DNA from: Streptomyces sp. NBC_01233
GTDB lineage: Bacteria; Actinomycetota; Actinomycetes; Streptomycetales; Streptomycetaceae
Length of the DNA: 64,000 bases
Direction: 5' to 3'
Assembly (NCBI RefSeq): GCF_035989305.1
Contig: NZ_CP108514.1
Coordinates: 3,844,501 to 3,908,500, forward strand
Below are positions 8,325 through 16,558 of this stretch, in pieces. How positions within the stretch are numbered: position 1 is the stretch's first letter; every line of letters starts with the position of its first letter. The notes beneath the pieces are model-generated. The model made no database searches. It was given only the letters and a program-made list of their open reading frames with translations, and was not told the origin of the DNA. The position numbers were made by a program, and so were the translations under genes.

Positions 8325-8361
8325 CACTCCCAGAAGGCTGGACCAGGAGGAGAGAGAGCAC

Positions 8362-8598
8362 ATGCCCGCCGTCTCCGATCCTCGCGCCACTCTCCGGCGC
8401 GGGCTCCCCGACCGGTACCTCACACCCGACGACATCGCTGACCTCTTCCACGTACCGCTGGAGACCGTCTACCAGTGGCGCAAGAAGCGCACCGGCCCGC
8501 CCGGATTCCGCGTCGGCAAGCACGTCCGCTACGACCCCGACGCCGTGCACAGCTGGATCGCCGAACAGATGCAGGCAGACATCAGCCAAGCCGCCTGA
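8362..8598 (+). CDS. xis: Excisionase-type helix-turn-helix protein (Xis)
   Basis: A 78-residue protein starting at ATG 8362 with AGGAGGAG at 8345-8352. It is a single MerR-like/HTH_17 winged domain: LTPDDIADLFHVPLETVYQW gives the recognition helices, and GPPGFRVGKHVRYDPDAVHSW gives the wing. This is the standard excisionase of AICEs, which bends attL/attR DNA so that the integrase excises rather than integrates. It sits 72 bp upstream of int and probably shares its transcript. Because the iteron-like repeats touch its leader, the replication proteins may also affect its expression (inference). Confidence 0.9.
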   Translation: MPAVSDPRATLRRGLPDRYLTPDDIADLFHVPLETVYQWRKKRTGPPGFRVGKHVRYDPDAVHSWIAEQMQADISQAA

Positions 8599-8613
8599 CC
8601 TACCACCCATCAA

Positions 8614-8645
8614 CCGAGGGCGGGCCCGCCAGGGCCCGCCCTCGG
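8614..8645 (+). terminator. Hairpin between xis and int
   Basis: A 12-bp perfect stem (CCGAGGGCGGGC at 8614-8625 with 8634-8645) with an 8-base loop lies between xis and int, ending 25 bases before the int start. It may attenuate int relative to xis. Confidence 0.6.
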
Positions 8646-8670
8646 CGCTTCCCCAGAAGGGCCCCTTCAC

Positions 8671-9930
8671 GTGGCAGGCCACATCCAAGACCGCTGGTAC
8701 AAGAGCGAGTCCACCGCCGACGGCAAGGCCGTCCGGGTCAAGAGCGACCGGCACGGCATCGGCATGCGTTACCGCGCCCGGTACGTCGGCCCCGACGGCA
8801 CCGAGAAGTCCAAGTCCTTCCCTGACAAGCAGAAGAGGCTCGCCGAGCAGTGGCTCAACGAGACGGCCGCTGACATGGCGCGCGGGCAGTACATCGACCC
8901 GCGCGCCGGCCGCATCACCTTCCAGCAGTTCTCCGAGAAATGGGTGGCCACCCACACCACCGAGATCAACAGCCGTGAGGCGGCGGAGCGGCGGTTGCGG
9001 CTGCACGCCTACCCGTACATCGGGACTCGCCCGATGCCGTCGTTCCAGCCTGGGCACATCCGTACATGGCTGGGCGAGTTGGAGCAGAACGTTCCCGCCT
9101 CTTCGCACCGCCGGATCATCTTCGGGACGGTCTCAGCCGCGTTCGCCGCCGCCGTTGATGACGGACTGATCTCTAAGAATCCCTGCCGGGCCCGGTCCGT
9201 TCAGGTTCCCAAGCCCGCACAGCCGCGCGTCACTCCGTGGACCACCACACAGGTACTCGCGGTACGCGCGGCCCTGCCAGCGCACCTGCGGACCGCCGTG
9301 GACATCGCAAGTGGATGCGGCCTCAGGCAGGGCGAGGTGTTCGGGCTCGACGAAGAGGAGCTGGACTACGACGGTGAGTGGGTCCGCGTGCAGCACCAGC
9401 TGAAGCGGATCCGCGGGAAGTACGTGTTCGCTCTCCCCAAGGGCGGGAAGACACGTTCCGTTCCGCTCCCGCACTCTGTTGCAGCAGCTCTTCGCGCGCA
9501 CTCGAAGCTGCGCCCGCCGGTCAAAGTCACGCTGCCCTGGCGGACGCCGGACGGACCGCTCGTGACGAAGTCGCTCGTCTTCCCCGGCTTGGGTCGAAGT
9601 TTCGTCCGGGTCAGCCACTTCAACGACCACATGTGGAAGCCCGCTCTTGCGGTCGCGGGGATCATCCCGCCGCTTAAGGAGGGCGAGCGGTACGCCTCCG
9701 CGCCTCAGCACGGGATGCACGCCCTGCGGCACTTCTACGCATCCGTCCTTCTGGACGCCGGAGAGAACATCCGGGCCCTGAGCCAGTACCTCGGGCATGC
9801 CGACCCAGGCTTCACCTTGCGCACGTATACCCACCTGATGCCTAGCAGCGAGGGACGGACCCGGAAGGCGGTAGACGGGCTGTTCAAGGCCGCTCCGGAC
9901 CATGATCACGGCCCAGAGACGGCCCCGTAA
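8671..9930 (+). CDS. int: Tyrosine-family site-specific integrase of the AICE
   Basis: A 419-residue tyrosine recombinase that integrates and excises the element. An N-terminal arm-binding region is followed by a SAM-like core-binding domain (residues about 85-175, TFQQFSEKWVATHTTEINSR) and the catalytic domain. Catalytic residues visible are R219 (CGLRQGEVFGL), H350/R353 (HALRH), H376 (YLGHADP) and the nucleophile Y386 (RTYTHLMP). The start is GTG 8671, with GAAGGG 15-10 bases before it. It lies immediately beside the presumed attachment site, as usual for AICEs. A rho-independent-like hairpin follows. Confidence 0.96.
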   Translation: MAGHIQDRWYKSESTADGKAVRVKSDRHGIGMRYRARYVGPDGTEKSKSFPDKQKRLAEQWLNETAADMARGQYIDPRAGRITFQQFSEKWVATHTTEINSREAAERRLRLHAYPYIGTRPMPSFQPGHIRTWLGELEQNVPASSHRRIIFGTVSAAFAAAVDDGLISKNPCRARSVQVPKPAQPRVTPWTTTQVLAVRAALPAHLRTAVDIASGCGLRQGEVFGLDEEELDYDGEWVRVQHQLKRIRGKYVFALPKGGKTRSVPLPHSVAAALRAHSKLRPPVKVTLPWRTPDGPLVTKSLVFPGLGRSFVRVSHFNDHMWKPALAVAGIIPPLKEGERYASAPQHGMHALRHFYASVLLDAGENIRALSQYLGHADPGFTLRTYTHLMPSSEGRTRKAVDGLFKAAPDHDHGPETAP

Positions 9931-9941
9931 CCCCATGGCGA

Positions 9942-9972
9942 CCCCGGCCAGCTGCGTTTTGGCTGGTCGGGG
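9942..9972 (+). terminator. int terminator hairpin
   Basis: The arms CCCCGGCCAGC (9942-9952) and GCTGGTCGGGG (9962-9972) pair with one G-T and enclose a loop containing TTTT. This is the likely end of the xis-int transcript and close to the right end of the element. Confidence 0.75.
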
Positions 9973-9979
9973 CCTTTGG

Positions 9980-10084
9980 CGCGAAAAACCACGGGACTTC
10001 ATCTACTTCTGGCCCATCTACACGGGCCAGACCCTCCCGATGGACTCCTGGCGCGGCCGCATGTGGCTGGACACCTGGGTCTAG
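9980..10084 (+). pseudogene. pmt: C-terminal fragment of pmt (protein mannosyltransferase), attachment-site scar
   Basis: Thirty or so codons ending at TAG 10082-10084 read as the tail of a membrane enzyme: FIYFWPIYTGQ, then a short loop, then WRGRMWLDTWV at the end. The pattern of an aromatic-rich segment ending in TG, then W-x-x-RMW-x-x-x-W, is what I recall at the C-terminus of actinobacterial Pmt, which transfers mannose from polyprenyl phosphate to secreted proteins. The next intact chromosomal genes include a penicillin-binding protein and ssgE, recalled neighbours of pmt in Streptomyces. The inference is that the AICE entered the 3' end of pmt and pushed this tail aside; the working copy with a duplicated end should lie left of the window. 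Confidence 0.65.
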
Positions 10085-10091
10085 CAGCGCA

Positions 10092-10129
10092 AACGAGGGC
10101 CCCGGTGCCGGACGGCGCCGGGCCCCCGT
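10092..10129 (+). terminator. Terminator after pmt tail
   Basis: A GC-rich imperfect hairpin: GGGCCCCGGTGCC pairs with GGCGCCGGGCCCC apart from a one-base bulge. It follows 8 bases after the pmt stop and faces the converging small secreted-protein gene, so it may serve both directions. Confidence 0.6.
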
Positions 10130-10134
10130 CGTCT

Positions 10135-10404
10135 CTATCGGGACGCCTCGCAGGCCTGTTCCGCGACGTCCTTGGAGGCGCCGGCCGTGGTGAGGCTGCT
10201 GGTGCAGCTGGTCTGGTTGCCGATCTGCCCCTGGTAGCAGGCCTCCGCGACGCCGCTCGTGACCTTCGCGTCGTGCTGCGCGACGTACTGCTCGCAGGCC
10301 TTCATGTCCGCGTGGGCGGCCGGGGCGGTGAAGACGGCGCCGCCGACGGCGAGGGCGAGGCCGGCGAGGATGCCGGGGATACGGGCCGACGGACGCATGC
10401 GCAT
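10135..10404 (-). CDS. Small secreted protein with four cysteines
   Basis: An 89-residue protein starting at ATG 10404 (an alternative ATG lies two codons on). A basic N-terminus and hydrophobic core (GILAGLALAVGGAVFTAPA) end in AHA, a clear Sec signal peptidase I site near residue 32. The mature part of about 57 residues has four Cys (ACEQ, ACYQ, SCTS, ACEA), enough for two disulfides, and no other recognised motif. Longer upstream starts would hide the signal peptide. Small exported Cys proteins of this sort are common in Streptomyces, and I cannot name a function. It converges with the end of pmt. Confidence 0.75.
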   Translation of the reverse strand: MRMRPSARIPGILAGLALAVGGAVFTAPAAHADMKACEQYVAQHDAKVTSGVAEACYQGQIGNQTSCTSSLTTAGASKDVAEQACEASR

Positions 10405-10602
10405 GCACCTGCTCTCTCGGTCGGTCACGCGATCGGCGGGTGCGCCGGACCACGGGCGGGGGCGGCGCGGAGCGGGCACTCGGAGGGGCGACCGGCTCGA
10501 CACTGCGTTCACCCTCGCCCTTTCGACGCTAGAGCACGGCCCCGGTGCACGCACTTCAGGCCGAGAGGGTCGAGGGCAGGTCAGGGGCGGGTCGGGGGAC
10601 GG

Positions 10603-11301
10603 TCAGGGGGCGGTCAGGAGGGCTGCGATCCGGTCCGCGTTCCAGTGGCCGGCCGCGCCGGGGCACCGGGCGAGGTAGTCGGCGACGGACCGTGCGTGCC
10701 AGGCCCCGGACTCCAGCAGCCCGGCCGCCAGGTGCGTCACGTAGGCGGCGGCCGGGCTGGCCCATTCCACCTGGTGCATGCCCCAGGGCGCGGTGAAGGT
10801 CAGCACGGGGATGCCGTCCAGGGCGCCGGAACAGACCAGCGTCTCGTACCGGCCCGGCCCCAGCTCGTCGCGTCCCGTGCGCAGGACCCGGGTGAGGTCG
10901 ATGTCGGCCCCGGGCTCCCGGCACATCTCCTGGGCGGCGATGTCGGAGAACTGCTGGACGGTCACCAGGTGGGCCCGCGCGCGCAGGCGGCCCCGCGCCG
11001 ACGGGTCGTAGAAGGCGCGGCCGCCCGTCCACACGACGGACTCCGTGGCGAAGTACAGGCGGCCGGGCAGTTCGACGGGCACCGAGCGGGCCGGCGCGCG
11101 GGGGTCGCGGCACCCGGGATAGCCGCGGACGGCGCCCGCCGGGGTGCCTCCGGCCAGGTACGCCGGGGTGCCTCCGGCGAGGTAGCAGGCGAGCCGGCCC
11201 CGGTGCATGTTCGAGCCGTAGGAGGTGTACCAGATCCGCTCGGGCAGCGGTCCGCCGCTGCCGAGCGCTTCCACTGCCGAGAGCCTCGTCGTCGTCATCA
11301 A
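10603..11301 (-). CDS. Gamma-glutamylcyclotransferase-like (AIG2/GGCT fold) protein
   Basis: A 232-residue protein with two N-terminal methionines. The signature near the N-terminus, IWYTSYGSNMHRGRL, matches the YGSN(M/L) nucleotide-like binding loop of the GGCT/AIG2 fold. Later come GRLYFATESVVWTGGRAFYD and a C-terminal half with GALDGIPVLTFTAPWGMHQ. Relatives in Streptomyces carry the unsupported label histone deacetylase in databases. A glutamyl-cyclotransferase-type reaction is a better guess, but the substrate is unknown. Residues 43-57 contain the tandem LAGGTPAY/LAGGTPAG caused by a 24-bp duplication. It is divergent from the penicillin-binding protein gene. Confidence 0.7.
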   Translation of the reverse strand: MMTTTRLSAVEALGSGGPLPERIWYTSYGSNMHRGRLACYLAGGTPAYLAGGTPAGAVRGYPGCRDPRAPARSVPVELPGRLYFATESVVWTGGRAFYDPSARGRLRARAHLVTVQQFSDIAAQEMCREPGADIDLTRVLRTGRDELGPGRYETLVCSGALDGIPVLTFTAPWGMHQVEWASPAAAYVTHLAAGLLESGAWHARSVADYLARCPGAAGHWNADRIAALLTAP

Positions 11302-11389
11302 TTCCTACAACGGCCTTCGCAGTCGCGATGTTCCGGTCCGGTAACAACGGCCGGAACGACACGCTCCGTCACGTAAGGTCCACACCAAG

Positions 11390-11415
11390 GGTTCTTTGAA
11401 CGCGTTCAGGGAACC
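11390..11415. promoter_or_regulatory. 26-bp palindrome before the PBP gene (Rex-like core)
   Basis: GGTTC at 11390-11394 and GAACC at 11411-11415 flank a perfect GAACGCGTTC core at 11398-11407. The inner 16 bases (11395-11410) match the recalled Streptomyces Rex operator TGTGAACGCGTTCACA at 13 positions. It lies 25 bp upstream of the GTG, in the region shared with the divergent gene. Confidence 0.45.
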
Positions 11416-11439
11416 GCTGACTCCTGGGGAGGGGACGCA

Positions 11440-13065
11440 GTGAACGGGGCAGCGAAGGGCGCCATCGTCGGCGGGGTGTTTCTCGCGATGCTCGGCGGCA
11501 CCGGATACGGGGTGTACGCCCTGGTCGGGGACAGCGGCGACAGCAAGGACGGCGAAACCTCCGTCCAAGCGGAGAAGGGCAGCGGCCCGGTCGGTGCGAA
11601 GGAGGCCGCCGCGACCGCAAAGGCCTTCCTGGCCGCATGGGCCGCCGGGGACGAGCGGGTGGCCGCCGATCTGACGAACAACGCCGCGGCCGCGCAGGCC
11701 GCCGTAGGCGACTTCCGGACCAGGGCGTACGTGTCCAAGGCCGTGATCACCCCCGGCCCGCCGAACGGGACCGCCGTCCCCTTCAAGGTCGAGGCCGAGA
11801 TCACGTACGAGGGCACCACCAAGCCGCTGGCCTACGACTCCCGGCTGACCGTCGTGCGCGGGGTGACCAGCGGGAAGCCGCTGGTCGACTGGCAGCCCTC
11901 GGTGATCCACCCGCAGCTCCAGAAGGACGAGAAGCTGCGCGCGGGCGCCGCATCGAGCCCGCCGGTCAAGGCCGTCGACCGCAACGGCGAGGAGCTGACC
12001 CCGGAGAAGTACCCCTCGCTGCGGCCGATCCTCGACGAACTGCGCCAGAACTACGGCAGCAAGTCGGGCGGCAGGCCCGGCGCCGAGGTGTGGATCGAGC
12101 CGGCCCTCAAGGAGGCCCCCAAGCGGACCCTGCTGACCCTGGTCGAGGGCGAGCCGAGCACGCTCAAGACGTACCTGGACGCCACGGTGCAGGCGGCGGC
12201 CGAGCAGGCCGTCGCCAAGTACCCCGAGGCCTCGGTGGTCGCCGTCCAGCCGAGCAACGGACACATCCTGGCCGTCGCCAACCACCGCACCGACGGCTTC
12301 AACGCGGCCATGAGGGGTGCCAGGGCCCCCGGCTCCACGATGAAGATCGTGACGGCGGCCATGCTGATCGACCGGGGTCTGGTCGCGGCCGACAAGCCGG
12401 CGCAGTGCACGAAGGAGGTGCAGTGGGGCGGGCGCACCTTCCACAACCTGGACAACTTCGATCTTCCGGGCGCGAACTTCGCGGCGAGCTTCGCCAAGTC
12501 CTGCAACACCGCCTTCATCAAGCCGGTCGGCGTGATGCACGACGACGCCGCGCTCTCCAAGGAGGCCAAGGAGGTCTTCGGCATCGGCCTGGACTGGAAG
12601 ACCGGCATCCAGTCCGTCGACGGCAAGGTCCCGACGGCGACGGGCGCGGAGGAGGCCGCCGGGTACATCGGGCAGGGCAAGATCACCATGAACCCGCTGA
12701 ACATCGCGTCCGTCACCGCGACCGCGCGCAGCGGCACCTTCCACCAGCCGCTCCTGGTGTCGCCGGAGCTCGACGGCCGGAAGATCGCGACGGCGCAGCG
12801 GAAGATGAAGTCCTCGGTGCAGCAGCAGCTGATCTCGATGATGCGGCTGACGGCGACCTCCGGCACCGCCGAGAAGGTGATGCGGTCGGTGGGCGGCGAC
12901 AAGGGCGCGAAGACGGGCTCGGCGGAGGTCGACGGCGCCGGCAGCCCGGACAGCTGGTTCACGGGCTACAGCGGCGACGTGGCCGCGGCCGCGATGGTCG
13001 AGGCCGGCGGCCACGGCGGGGACACCGCGGGGCCGATCGTCGCCGAGGTCCTCAAAGCCGGCTGA
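11440..13065 (+). CDS. Penicillin-binding protein, class B-like transpeptidase with MecA-type N domain
   Basis: A 541-residue cell-wall transpeptidase starting at GTG 11440, with GGAGGG at 11428-11433. Residues 5-30 form a membrane anchor (IVGGVFLAMLGGTGYGVYAL). Residues 45-165 look like the NTF2-like domain of MecA-type proteins, ending in VDWQPSVIHPQL. The transpeptidase domain shows all three motifs: S299-T-M-K302, S354-C-N356 and K491-T-G493. It would cross-link peptidoglycan outside the membrane. Streptomycetes carry several such proteins, often sporulation-linked, and the nearby ssgE is suggestive. The palindrome just upstream is a candidate control site. Confidence 0.9.
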   Translation: MNGAAKGAIVGGVFLAMLGGTGYGVYALVGDSGDSKDGETSVQAEKGSGPVGAKEAAATAKAFLAAWAAGDERVAADLTNNAAAAQAAVGDFRTRAYVSKAVITPGPPNGTAVPFKVEAEITYEGTTKPLAYDSRLTVVRGVTSGKPLVDWQPSVIHPQLQKDEKLRAGAASSPPVKAVDRNGEELTPEKYPSLRPILDELRQNYGSKSGGRPGAEVWIEPALKEAPKRTLLTLVEGEPSTLKTYLDATVQAAAEQAVAKYPEASVVAVQPSNGHILAVANHRTDGFNAAMRGARAPGSTMKIVTAAMLIDRGLVAADKPAQCTKEVQWGGRTFHNLDNFDLPGANFAASFAKSCNTAFIKPVGVMHDDAALSKEAKEVFGIGLDWKTGIQSVDGKVPTATGAEEAAGYIGQGKITMNPLNIASVTATARSGTFHQPLLVSPELDGRKIATAQRKMKSSVQQQLISMMRLTATSGTAEKVMRSVGGDKGAKTGSAEVDGAGSPDSWFTGYSGDVAAAAMVEAGGHGGDTAGPIVAEVLKAG

Positions 13066-13194
13066 CCACCCCCGCCCCGCCGCCGGCCGGCACCCCCGGC
13101 CGACGGACGGAGTCCGGCCCAGCGGCCCGCCGATCGTCGCCCGCGGGCGGAAAGCGGGACGACGCCTCCTCGCGGAAGGCGTTGGCGTCCGGGC

Positions 13195-13689
13195 ATGACG
13201 ACCACAGCGCACCCCCGTTTCGCCGAGGCACTGACCGCCCTCGGCATCGACGCCGAGGTACGGGCCTTCCCGGAGGCCACGCGGACCGCCGCCGAGGCCG
13301 CGGCCACGATCGGCTGCGAGCTCGGCCGGATCGTCAAGTCGCTGGTCTTCGCGGCGGACGGCGTACCCGTCCTGGTCCTGATGGACGGTGCCTCCCGCGT
13401 GGACGTCGCGGCGGTCGGCCGCGAGCTGGGCGCGGCCCGGGTGACCCGGGCGGACGCGGCCGTGGTCCGGGAGACCACGGGCTACGCCATCGGCGGGGTG
13501 CCGCCCTTCGGGCACCGTACGCGCACCCGGGTGCTCGCCGACCGGTCGCTGCTGGTCCACGACACGGTCTGGGCGGCGGCCGGGACCCCGCACACGGTGT
13601 TCCCGATGGCTCCCGGCGAGCTCGTCAGGTATGCCGGGGCCACCGTGGCCGACGTGCGCGAGCAGCCGTCCGAGCCGTCAGAGGGATGA
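13195..13689 (+). CDS. ybaK: YbaK/ProX-type aminoacyl-tRNA deacylase
   Basis: A 164-residue single-domain protein of the YbaK/EbsC family, which hydrolyses mischarged aminoacyl-tRNAs in trans. Family marks: RTAAEAAATIGCELGRIVKSLVFAA with the conserved Lys, the strand DGVPVLVLMDGASRVD, then TGYAIGGVPPFGH, the family motif, and GTPHTVFPMAPGEL near the end. The start is ATG 13195. It follows the PBP gene by 129 bp and its 3' end overlaps the converging serine hydrolase gene by 12 bp. The exact tRNA substrate cannot be read from sequence. Confidence 0.9.
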   Translation: MTTTAHPRFAEALTALGIDAEVRAFPEATRTAAEAAATIGCELGRIVKSLVFAADGVPVLVLMDGASRVDVAAVGRELGAARVTRADAAVVRETTGYAIGGVPPFGHRTRTRVLADRSLLVHDTVWAAAGTPHTVFPMAPGELVRYAGATVADVREQPSEPSEG

Positions 13690-14835
13690 CCGCAGGGCGC
13701 GGACCAGGGCTTGGGCGCGCGGGTCGGCGGTGACCGACTTGGCCAGGGCGTTGGTGACGTAGCCGAAGCCGATGCCCGCCTCCGGGTCCGCGAAGGCCAG
13801 GGATCCACCGCGGCCGGGGTGGCCGAAGGAGGTCGGGGAAAGCAGCGGCGAGGCCGGGCCGTGCAGCATGTAGCCGGGGCCGAAGCGGGTGTTCACGACG
13901 AGCACCCGGTCCGGGCCCGAGGAGAGTTCGCGGCCGGCGAGTGCGGTGGTGGCCGGGGTGAAGATCCGCGCGCCGTCCTCGACCACGCCGATCGTGGCCC
14001 CGTAGAAGCGGGCCAGTCCGCGCGCCGTGCCGATGCCGTTCGAGGCGGGGAGTTCGGCGGCCCGGTAGGCGGGGGCGTTCTCGTCGGGCAGCGGGTCGAT
14101 GGCCGTGAAGGCGCGGCGGGTGAGGGAGTCCGGGTCGGCGTAGGCCTCGGAGACGTTGCGCCGCGGCCGGGTCCTGAGCATGCCCGCGCCCGACGGCGGG
14201 TCGACCGGGGCCACCCGGCCCACCCGGTGCGCCTCGGTCTCCGGCAGTCCTATCCAGAAGTCGACGCCCAGCGGCTCGGTCATCTCCTCCGCCAGTACGG
14301 TGCCCAGCGTGCGGCCGGTCACCCGCAGCACCAGCTCGGACAGCAGCCAGCTGTAGGTCTGCGCGTGGTAGCCGTGCTCGGCGCCCGGCTCCCAGAAGGG
14401 CTGCTGCGCGGCGACGGCGTGCGCTCCGGAGACCCCGTCCGCGGCCTCGGCGGCGGTCAGCCCGCGGTCCAGCACCGGGACGCCGGCCCGGTGCGCGAGC
14501 AGGTCGCGGACCAGGATCCGCTCCTTGCCGCCCGTCTTGAACTCCGGCCAGTACGAGCCCACCGGTGCGTCCAGGTCGAGCAGCCCGCGCTGGTGCAGCA
14601 GCAGGGGCACGGCGGCGGCCACGCCCTTGGTCGCGGAGCGGACGATCTGCGCGGTGTCCTCCGTCCAGGGATCCGTGCCGTCGGCGTCCTCGGTGCCGCC
14701 CCACAGGTCGACGACCTTGCGGCCGTCGCGGTAGACGGCCACGGCCGCGCCGCGGTCCCCGAGCACCTCGAAATTGCGCGCGAACGCGTCCCGGACGGGC
14801 TCGAAGCCCTCCGCCACCGTCCCGTGGACATCCAC
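13678..14835 (-). CDS. Serine hydrolase of the beta-lactamase (class C/DD-peptidase) family
   Basis: A 385-residue protein starting at GTG 14835 (GGAG five bases before), with GTG 14850 as an alternative. The nucleophile motif is S67-A-T-K70 (VRSATKGVAAAVPLL) and the second motif Tyr lies in HAQTYSWLLSEL. The C-terminal part has FGHPGRGGSLAFADPEAG, a His-Gly motif in place of KTG, as in esterase-like members such as EstB or LACTB-type enzymes. There is no signal peptide, so it is probably cytoplasmic, acting as an esterase or peptidase of unknown substrate. The gene overlaps the end of the deacylase gene on the other strand. Confidence 0.85.
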   Translation of the reverse strand: MDVHGTVAEGFEPVRDAFARNFEVLGDRGAAVAVYRDGRKVVDLWGGTEDADGTDPWTEDTAQIVRSATKGVAAAVPLLLHQRGLLDLDAPVGSYWPEFKTGGKERILVRDLLAHRAGVPVLDRGLTAAEAADGVSGAHAVAAQQPFWEPGAEHGYHAQTYSWLLSELVLRVTGRTLGTVLAEEMTEPLGVDFWIGLPETEAHRVGRVAPVDPPSGAGMLRTRPRRNVSEAYADPDSLTRRAFTAIDPLPDENAPAYRAAELPASNGIGTARGLARFYGATIGVVEDGARIFTPATTALAGRELSSGPDRVLVVNTRFGPGYMLHGPASPLLSPTSFGHPGRGGSLAFADPEAGIGFGYVTNALAKSVTADPRAQALVRALRSSL

Positions 14836-15034
14836 GTCTACTCCCAGCACCTGCCGCGACGCCCCGATGGCGCCCACGCCTACGTCACCATGCAACGCCC
14901 GCCGGACGACCCTGCTTCCCGGGTCCCCCGAAGCGGCCCACCGGGCCCGGTACCCGGCGGGCGGGGTCCGGCGCAGCGGCCCGCCGTGACATGAGCCGCT
15001 CCGCGGGCGTGGCCGCAAGGCGCCCCGGCGCCGA

Positions 15035-15795
<761 letters not shown>

Positions 15796-15820
<25 letters not shown>

Positions 15821-16557
15821 ACGGCGAGGGCCGTCACCGGGAGTACGGCCGCGTACGCCCACTGGGTGCGCGTGGCCACGACCTCGTCGATCACCGGCAT
15901 CGAGTCGGCGTAGCCGCGGCTGACCATGGCGAGGTAGACCCGCTCGCCGCGCTCGTAGGAGCGGATGAACAGCGCGCCGGCGGTCTTGGCCAGCACCCCC
16001 CAGTGCCGGATCCCGCGGGCTTCGAACCCGCGCGAGCGGCGGGCGATGGACATCCGGCGCAGCTCGTCGCTGATCACGTCGCCGTAGCGGATCATGAAGG
16101 AGGCGATCTGGACGAGCAGCGGCGGCAGCTTCAGCCGCTGCAGTCCCAGCAGCAGGGCCCGCAGCTCGGTCGTGGAGGCCAGGAGGACGGATGCGGCCAC
16201 GCCGAGCGTGCCCTTGGCGAGGACGTTCCAGGCGCCCCACAGGCCGGAGACGCTGAGGGACATGCCGAGGACCTCCACCCGCTCTCCCTCGGCGACGAAG
16301 GGCATGAGCACGGCGAAGGCGACGAACGGGACCTCGATCAGCAGCCTCCGCAGCAGGAAGCCGGCCGGGATCCGGGCCACGGCCGCGGCCGCGGCGATCA
16401 GGACGGCGTACAGGCCGAAGGCCCACACCGCCTCGCGCGGCGTGGACACGACGACCACGACGAAGGCGAAGGTCGCGGCGAGCTTGCAGTGCGGGGGCAG
16501 GCCGTGGACCGGCGTGTGCCCGTGCCGGTAGAGCTTGTGGGCGTGGCCGGCTCCCAT
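15796..16557 (-). CDS. cbiQ: Transmembrane coupling protein of Ni/Co ECF transporter (CbiQ/NikQ)
   Basis: A 253-residue T component with about five membrane helices. The cytoplasmic coupling helices carry the two Ala-Arg-Gly-type motifs (ARRSRGFEARG and LAMVSRGYADS) that dock in the ATPase. The N-terminus is strikingly rich in His (GHAHKLYRHGHTPVHGLPPH), a possible metal-handling tail. The start lies 1 base after the upstream cbiM stop, and the stop lies within the cbiO start region, so the three form one operon. Length and topology are normal for the family. Confidence 0.92.
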
Positions 16558-16558
16558 G

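Larger units (their letters stand above)
1..9985 (+). mobile_element. AICE (integrative conjugative element), right-hand part
   Basis: All genes from the window start to the integrase run rightward and form the usual AICE modules: transfer (TraB-like translocase with Spd-like neighbours), replication (prim-pol plus DUF3631 ATPase with an iteron-like region), then excision and integration (xis, int). Int is the last gene and lies next to a fragment that reads like the C-terminus of a chromosomal protein, as expected for an attachment site. The left end and any Kor or Pra regulators are outside the window. Single-gene conjugation by an FtsK-like protein, moving double-stranded DNA, is known for this element class. 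The exact right boundary is inferred, within about 9973-10020. Confidence 0.9.
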
